Shown here: piece after piece, positions 5,812-10,149 of the stretch
How positions within the stretch are numbered: position 1 is the first letter of the stretch
Layout: the number at the start of each line of letters is the position of its first letter
Origin: Victivallales bacterium
GTDB taxonomy: Bacteria; Verrucomicrobiota; Lentisphaeria; Oligosphaerales; Oligosphaeraceae
Assembly (NCBI GenBank): GCA_017964325.1
Contig: JAGCSE010000092.1
Span: 1 to 13,060, forward strand
Direction: 5' to 3'
Length of the DNA stretch: 13,060 bases
The notes under the pieces: generated by a model
The model's input: the letters and a program-made list of their open reading frames with translations, nothing else
The model's database searches: none
What the model was told of the DNA's origin: nothing
Position numbers and translations under genes: made by a program

Positions 5812-7539
5812 TTGGTATCCATGAAAACGAAAGACCAAAAGAAAGGCAACGGAATGACCGGAGCCGAAATCGTGGCGCACTGCCTGCTAAAGGCACGTGT
5901 GCCGTTTGTGTTCGCCTATCCAGGAGCGGCATCAATGGCGTTGCATCATGCGTTGCAGGAGGCTGGTGTCCGCGTCATTCTACCGCGGCATGAACAGGGC
6001 GGAGCATTTGCGGCCGGCGGTTATGCACGGAAGACAGGCGAAATCGGAGTCTGCATGGCGACAAGCGGGCCTGGAGCGACGAATCTCGTGACGGGCATCG
6101 CGGATGCCTGTGCAGATTCCGTCCCAATGGTTGTCATTACGGGGCAGGTGAACCAGCATCTCATCGGCAAGAATGCCTTTCAAGAAACGGATATCATTGG
6201 CATGACGCGACTTTGCGTGAAGCATAGCTATTTGGTTTTGGAGCCGAAAGAACTGCCGCAAGTGTTCGCGGAAGCGTTTTATCTGGCGAAAAATGGTCGG
6301 CCTGGCCCTGTGGTGATAGACATCCCATGGGATGTACAGCAGGCGATGTGTATTCCTGAATTTACAGAAGATCCTTGCCTTCATAGAGTTATGGCAGACA
6401 TGACTCCAAAGGAAGAGGATGTGTCGGCGTTAAAGGAAATGCTGAAGGAAAGTCGCCGCCCATGCGTCTTCGCAGGTGGAGGTGTCATCCATTCCAATGC
6501 GGCGAAGGAACTTCTGACGTTCGCGGAAACATACCAGATTCCCGTCGCGACATCGCTGATGGGTGTCGGCGCTTTTCCAGAAGACCATCCACTGAGCCTG
6601 AAATGGCTCGGCATGCATGGCTGCTATGCCGCAAACAAGGCAGTGCATGAATGTGACTTGCTCATAGGCATCGGTGTACGTTTCAGCGACCGTGTGACGG
6701 GGGACATCAAAAAGTTCGCCCCGCGTGCAAAAATCGTCCACGTGGATGTCGATCCGTCGGAAATCAACAAAAACAAGCACGCGGATTTGCCAATCGTGTG
6801 CGATGCGAAGGGACTGCTTCATGCAATGTTGGAGAAGCCTGAACGCGGTGTCCGCCATGATTTCTGGCAGGAACTGACGGACAAATGGAAGACGGAGCAT
6901 CCGTTCAAATACAAGAACACCAATGACTTGTCAATTATGGGACAGCAAGTCGTCAGCCGTTTGTCGGATTTGACTGGCGGAAAAGCGACGATTGTGACAG
7001 GTGTCGGACAGAACCAGATGTGGGCGGCACAGTTCTACAACTACAACCGCCCGAGGCAGTTGCTGACAAGTGGCGGTCTCGGCGCGATGGGATTCGGTCT
7101 GCCGACGGCAATCGGCGCGAAACTGGCGGCTCCAGATGAAACGGTCATATTGATTGACGGCGACGGCGGCTTCCAGATGAACATCCAGGAATTGGCGACG
7201 GTCTATGCCTTGAATCTTCCTGTTAAGATGTTGATTCTCAACAACCAGACGCTTGGAATGGTTTCGCAGTGGGAAGACCAGTTCTATGACGGGAATCATG
7301 CGGACACGGACATGACGGTGGAACGGGCGGGGCGTCCTTATCCAAATTTCGTGCAAATCGCGAAAGGATACATGATTGAAGGTCGCGAGGTGTGGAAAAG
7401 CGATGAACTGGATGACGCGTTGAAGGCGATGCTTGAGTCATCTGGGCCGTATCTGCTTGATATCCATACGACTGCAAAAGATTGTGTCCGCCCGATGATT
7501 CCAAACGGGAACACGTGCGAAAATATCATCTTGGATTAG
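5812..7539 (+). CDS. ilvB: Acetolactate synthase catalytic (large) subunit, IlvB/IlvI type
   Basis: A ThDP-dependent enzyme that condenses two pyruvates to 2-acetolactate (or pyruvate with 2-ketobutyrate), the first committed step of branched-chain amino acid synthesis. Counting from TTG 5812 gives 575 residues. The N-terminal Pyr domain has the ThDP-activating Glu61 in RHEQGGAFAAGGYAR, ATSGPGATNLVTGIADA (83-99), and KNAFQETDIIG with CVKHSYLV, a pattern typical of anabolic AHAS. A central FAD/Rossmann-like domain follows (ECDLLIGIGVRFSDRVTG, HVDVDPSEI). The C-terminal PP domain has GDGGFQMNIQEL (450-461), NNQTLGMVSQWEDQFYDG (477-494) with the conserved Trp487. The start is uncertain among TTG 5812, ATG 5821 and ATG 5854. 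The last gives MTGAEIV, a usual family start, with AAAGG 7 nt upstream and 561 residues, close to E. coli IlvB (562). YPGAAS replaces the commoner YPGGA. No regulatory subunit gene is adjacent. Confidence 0.92.
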   Translation: MVSMKTKDQKKGNGMTGAEIVAHCLLKARVPFVFAYPGAASMALHHALQEAGVRVILPRHEQGGAFAAGGYARKTGEIGVCMATSGPGATNLVTGIADACADSVPMVVITGQVNQHLIGKNAFQETDIIGMTRLCVKHSYLVLEPKELPQVFAEAFYLAKNGRPGPVVIDIPWDVQQAMCIPEFTEDPCLHRVMADMTPKEEDVSALKEMLKESRRPCVFAGGGVIHSNAAKELLTFAETYQIPVATSLMGVGAFPEDHPLSLKWLGMHGCYAANKAVHECDLLIGIGVRFSDRVTGDIKKFAPRAKIVHVDVDPSEINKNKHADLPIVCDAKGLLHAMLEKPERGVRHDFWQELTDKWKTEHPFKYKNTNDLSIMGQQVVSRLSDLTGGKATIVTGVGQNQMWAAQFYNYNRPRQLLTSGGLGAMGFGLPTAIGAKLAAPDETVILIDGDGGFQMNIQELATVYALNLPVKMLILNNQTLGMVSQWEDQFYDGNHADTDMTVERAGRPYPNFVQIAKGYMIEGREVWKSDELDDALKAMLESSGPYLLDIHTTAKDCVRPMIPNGNTCENIILD

Positions 7540-7578
7540 CGAAGATGCAAGTGCGCCGTCGGCGCCCCCCCCGTCGGA
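7540..7578. other. GC-rich gap between convergent ilvB and recJ with small hairpin and C8 run
   Basis: The 39-bp gap between the two convergent stop codons contains an inverted repeat GCGCC (7553-7557), loop GTC, GGCGC (7561-7565), a run of eight C at 7565-7572, and CCGTCGG twice (7556-7562 and 7571-7577). It could slow polymerases from both sides, but neither strand carries the T tract expected of an intrinsic terminator. Confidence 0.35.
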
Positions 7579-9282
7579 TCAGATGGATTTGATGTCCAGA
7601 ATTCTGAGCTGCGGCATCGCGATGCCATTGAAACGGTTGATATGAGGCGAGAAGACGATGTTCCACGGCGGCGGCGGGAATTGGTTGGGGAGACGACCAA
7701 ATGCAATGAACTGCATTCGCGTTCCAGATTCGTCTTTGACCATGCCGCGCGTATGGCTCTTGCCGGCGGGCATTTTGCGTTCAGGCGTGACATTACGCGT
7801 GATAAAGACTGGTTCAGGATTGCCGTGGCCAAACGGCTCGAGCATCTCAAGCTCCTGGAAAAAAACATCATCCAATTCATTGAAGGCGACTTCACCACAG
7901 GCGGCGATGACCGGCTTCATGGATTCGAGCCCGAGAACCTTCTGGACGGCTTCGTCAAATTGCTTGCAGAACGGTTCGAGATTCTCCTCCGTCAATGAAA
8001 GACCAGCCGCCATGGCGTGACCACCAAAGCGGATTAGCGTATCTGCGCAGACTCCAAGTAAATCGACAAGATTCAGCTTGCGGATGGAACGGGCAGAGCC
8101 AGTGAACTGACCAGATGGATCACGTGTCAACACGACGGACGGACGATGGTATTTACGGGTCAGCCTGGAAGCCACGATTCCAACGACTCCCTGATGCCAA
8201 CCTTCGCTCCAGACGACGATGGAACGAGTTGTATCCAAGTTATAACGTCTTGCAATCTGGGCTTCTGCATCCGTCACGACCATTTCCTCGATGGTCTGGC
8301 GTTCGCGGTTCTGTTCGTCCAGCTTGCGGGCCAGGTTGGCAGCATCGACCATATTGTCCGCTTCCAATAATTTGAGTGAGTCCGTCGGAGCTCCGAGACG
8401 TCCCGTGGCATTGATGCGCGGAGCGAGGCGGTAGGTGATGTCTGACGTGGCGAGATCTTCACTGACATCCGAAATTTCACAGAGGGCATGGATGCCTGGA
8501 CGTTGTTTTCCAGCAAGGACTTTCAGACCATGCTTGACGAGAATGCGGTTCTCGTGGAGGAGGGGCACAATGTCCGCAACAGTGCCGAGCGCGACCAAAT
8601 CAAGACCTTGGCGCAAATCTGTGTCTTCACCGCCGAAGCCATTCTCACGCCCATATTTAAGGAATGCATGGCAGACTTTGAAAGCAACGCCGACTCCCGC
8701 GAGCTCTTGAATTTCGACGGGCGCTCCAGGCAGTTTTGGATCCACGACGGCGAACGCATCCAGCGGGTCGTTGCCAGGCGTGTGATGATCCGTAATGATC
8801 AAATCCATCTGCATATCTTTCGCCATCTGGACGGCTTCGTATGATGTGATGCCGCAATCGACGGTGATGAGCAGGTCTTTTTTATCCGCGTGCGTCTTGT
8901 TGATGGATTCGACGGTGAGGCCATAGCCGTCGTCGATGCGATGCGGAAGATAGCATTCGACATTGCCGCCGTTTCGACGGAGCACCCATGCGAGGAGCGC
9001 GGATGCAGTAATGCCGTCCGTGTCATAATCGCCATGGATGAGTATTCTCTGACCGTTATGAATTGCCTGCCAAAGTCTTGCAGAAGCTTCTCGCGTGCCA
9101 GGCAGGAGATAGGGGTCTCCTATGTCCGCCATGGACGGGTTGAGAAAATCGCGGATTTTTTCCGGACCGATCCCACGCGTGTCGAGAACGAGCGCAATAG
9201 GTCTCGTGACGCCTGCTTCATTGATCAACGCCTGGACACGGTCTTCGTTGTTCTGTGTCTGTTCCCAAATGTATTCTTCCAT
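7579..9282 (-). CDS. recJ: Single-stranded-DNA-specific exonuclease RecJ
   Basis: A 567-residue cytoplasmic 5'-3' exonuclease of the DHH superfamily acting on single-stranded DNA in recombination and mismatch/base-excision repair; E. coli RecJ has 577 residues. The DHH domain carries motif I HGDYDTDG (83-90; Asp85 and Asp87), motif II VDCGIT (141-146; Asp142), motif III DHH (165-167), and LDLVALGTVADIVPL (227-241; Asp228), the aspartates and histidines that bind the catalytic Mn ions. The linker shows RINATGRLGAPTDSLKLL. The DHHA1 domain has GWHQGVVGIVASRL, GSARSI (395-400) and the nucleic-acid-binding FGGHAMAAG (419-427). The rest fits the OB domain (FGHGNPEPVF). All key residues are present. 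On the minus strand AAAGGA (plus-strand 9294-9299) lies about 11 nt before the ATG. It converges on ilvB, and its 5' side is divergent from the Trp-rich small gene. Confidence 0.96.
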   Translation of the reverse strand: MEEYIWEQTQNNEDRVQALINEAGVTRPIALVLDTRGIGPEKIRDFLNPSMADIGDPYLLPGTREASARLWQAIHNGQRILIHGDYDTDGITASALLAWVLRRNGGNVECYLPHRIDDGYGLTVESINKTHADKKDLLITVDCGITSYEAVQMAKDMQMDLIITDHHTPGNDPLDAFAVVDPKLPGAPVEIQELAGVGVAFKVCHAFLKYGRENGFGGEDTDLRQGLDLVALGTVADIVPLLHENRILVKHGLKVLAGKQRPGIHALCEISDVSEDLATSDITYRLAPRINATGRLGAPTDSLKLLEADNMVDAANLARKLDEQNRERQTIEEMVVTDAEAQIARRYNLDTTRSIVVWSEGWHQGVVGIVASRLTRKYHRPSVVLTRDPSGQFTGSARSIRKLNLVDLLGVCADTLIRFGGHAMAAGLSLTEENLEPFCKQFDEAVQKVLGLESMKPVIAACGEVAFNELDDVFFQELEMLEPFGHGNPEPVFITRNVTPERKMPAGKSHTRGMVKDESGTRMQFIAFGRLPNQFPPPPWNIVFSPHINRFNGIAMPQLRILDIKSI

Positions 9283-9527
9283 TATAACTGTTTTCCTTTT
9301 GTTGTATTGCTTGATATTAACTATACGTCATTTTTCAAAACTTTCACCTTTTTTGACGATTTTTTTCTTTTTTTATGAAAAACGTTGGAATCGCAAACAT
9401 CATGCCAGACCATTAGATTGCCATTCAACTACAAAATCAACAAAACACTTCCCGTCATTTGTTTTTCCGCCATTCTGCTATTATGTTTATTGTTTTTGTC
9501 TTTTTCATGAACCTTAAGGAGCTGAAC
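9283..9527. other. Divergent intergenic region between recJ and the Trp-rich small protein gene
   Basis: This 245-bp region separates two divergent genes and should carry promoters for both. It is AT-rich, with a poly-T stretch (9348-9375) on the plus strand. For the rightward gene, TATTAT at 9478-9483 is a possible -10, but no good -35 is placed upstream. A rightward frame open from ATG 9459 is only an upstream extension of the small gene and has no ribosome binding site. I see no RNA gene here. Confidence 0.4.
9320..9347 (-). promoter_or_regulatory. Candidate recJ promoter
   Basis: On the minus strand GTGAAA (plus-strand 9342-9347) and TATAGT (9320-9325) are spaced by 16 nt, matching the sigma-70 -35 and -10 consensus at four and five of six positions. 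Transcription would start about 30 bp before the recJ ATG, leaving room for its ribosome binding site. The -35 box lies within a CGTCA (9326-9330)/TGACG (9354-9358) inverted repeat that could bind a regulator. Confidence 0.4.
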
Positions 9528-10007
9528 ATGACAGAAAAACTCTCTCAATTGAATCCTGAAACGATGAACGCGGCCGACTGGCTCGCCGCCGTCCATGACA
9601 TCGATCCTTTCCACAGGCCCGTCGGCTTCGTCTCCAAACTCTGCAAAAATCTGAAGATGTTTTCCAACGAGCAACTTGTCGAACTGTTCGCCTGCCGCGC
9701 CATCACGTTGCAGGATTTTGACGAAATCGCCGACAAGTCCAAACTTTCCGTAAAGGATTGGGCGGAAATACTTTGGAACAATCCAGACTACCTGCCCGCA
9801 TGTCCGGAGGAAATCTGGCCGCTCCTCACGCCCACTCTTTGGAAATCCATTCCATATATATACAAGCCATATTATCTGACGCCGGAGCAGTGGAAACTCG
9901 TTCGTACCCGCCAGACGGACGTACCATGGGCCGCCTTCTTCGAGGAGCATCCAGAATATACATCCAATTTCCCATGCCGCGGCAAGAACATCATCGGCAA
10001 ACCGTAG
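9528..10007 (+). CDS. Unrecognised 159-residue Trp-rich protein with weak internal repeat
   Basis: I do not recognise a family. The start is set by AAGGAG at 9516-9521, 6 nt before ATG 9528. An in-frame ATG at 9459 would add 23 mostly hydrophobic residues but has no ribosome binding site. The protein is predicted soluble and is rich in Trp, Pro and acidic residues, with tryptophans at 18, 78, 97, 105, 122 and 134. Two segments resemble each other: DWAEILWNNPDYLPACP (77-93) and PWAAFFEEHPEYTSNFP (133-149), sharing W-x2-(L/F)-x3-(N/H)-P-(D/E)-Y and a closing proline. DWLAAVHDIDPFHRPV (17-32) may be a third, weaker copy. This fits a degenerate helical repeat of about 25-30 residues, perhaps a protein-binding scaffold. 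It is a single-gene unit between divergent recJ and the PFOR promoter; neighbours give no functional hint. Its codons are GCC/ATC-rich like the expressed genes here. Confidence 0.78.
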   Translation: MTEKLSQLNPETMNAADWLAAVHDIDPFHRPVGFVSKLCKNLKMFSNEQLVELFACRAITLQDFDEIADKSKLSVKDWAEILWNNPDYLPACPEEIWPLLTPTLWKSIPYIYKPYYLTPEQWKLVRTRQTDVPWAAFFEEHPEYTSNFPCRGKNIIGKP

Positions 10008-10045
10008 TTTCTGCACATGGCGCGGAGCGAACACCGTGGCTTTTA

Positions 10046-10074
10046 TTGAAAAAAACGGCTTAAGGCTTTATATT
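10046..10074 (+). promoter_or_regulatory. Strong sigma-70-type promoter of the PFOR gene
   Basis: TTGAAA at 10046-10051 and TATATT at 10069-10074 each match the consensus at five of six positions, and the spacer is exactly 17 nt. A start near 10081 would give a 5' leader of about 70 nt before the PFOR ATG. A strong constitutive promoter fits the codon bias of the gene and its central place in anaerobic metabolism. Confidence 0.72.
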
Positions 10075-10102
10075 AATTAAAGTATGCTTTTTTGTTGTTG
10101 TT

Positions 10103-10117
10103 CGCCAGTCAATGGCG
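10103..10117 (+). other. Small hairpin in the PFOR 5' leader
   Basis: CGCCA (10103-10107) and TGGCG (10113-10117) form a 5-bp stem around the loop GTCAA. It lies in the predicted leader, about 18 nt before the AGGAG ribosome binding site at 10137-10141. It follows a T6 stretch and TTGTTGTTG. It may stabilise the mRNA or keep the leader open; no riboswitch class is recognisable and no T tract follows. Confidence 0.4.
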
Positions 10118-10149
10118 ACATGTACTAAATCTATCAAGGAGCAAAAAGA

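Noticed and set aside
5709..5993. Out-of-frame ORF covering the ilvB leader and start
   Set aside because: It overlaps about 180 bases of ilvB, and beyond the leader its translation is a frame-shifted copy of the ThDP domain. The GGGGAG near its internal ATG 5799 is reported as a start-region oddity, not as a gene.
7540..7578. Hairpin between ilvB and recJ as an intrinsic terminator
   Set aside because: The stem is only 5 bp with a 3-nt loop, and neither strand has a following T run.
9459..9527. N-terminal extension of the Trp-rich protein, giving a hydrophobic start
   Set aside because: No ribosome binding site precedes ATG 9459, while AAGGAG sits 6 nt before ATG 9528; the hydrophobic stretch comes from T-rich intergenic DNA.
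10066..10096. CTTTA/TAAAG inverted repeat with T6 as a terminator of the Trp-rich gene
   Set aside because: The stem is five A/T-rich pairs and overlaps the -10 box of a much better supported promoter.
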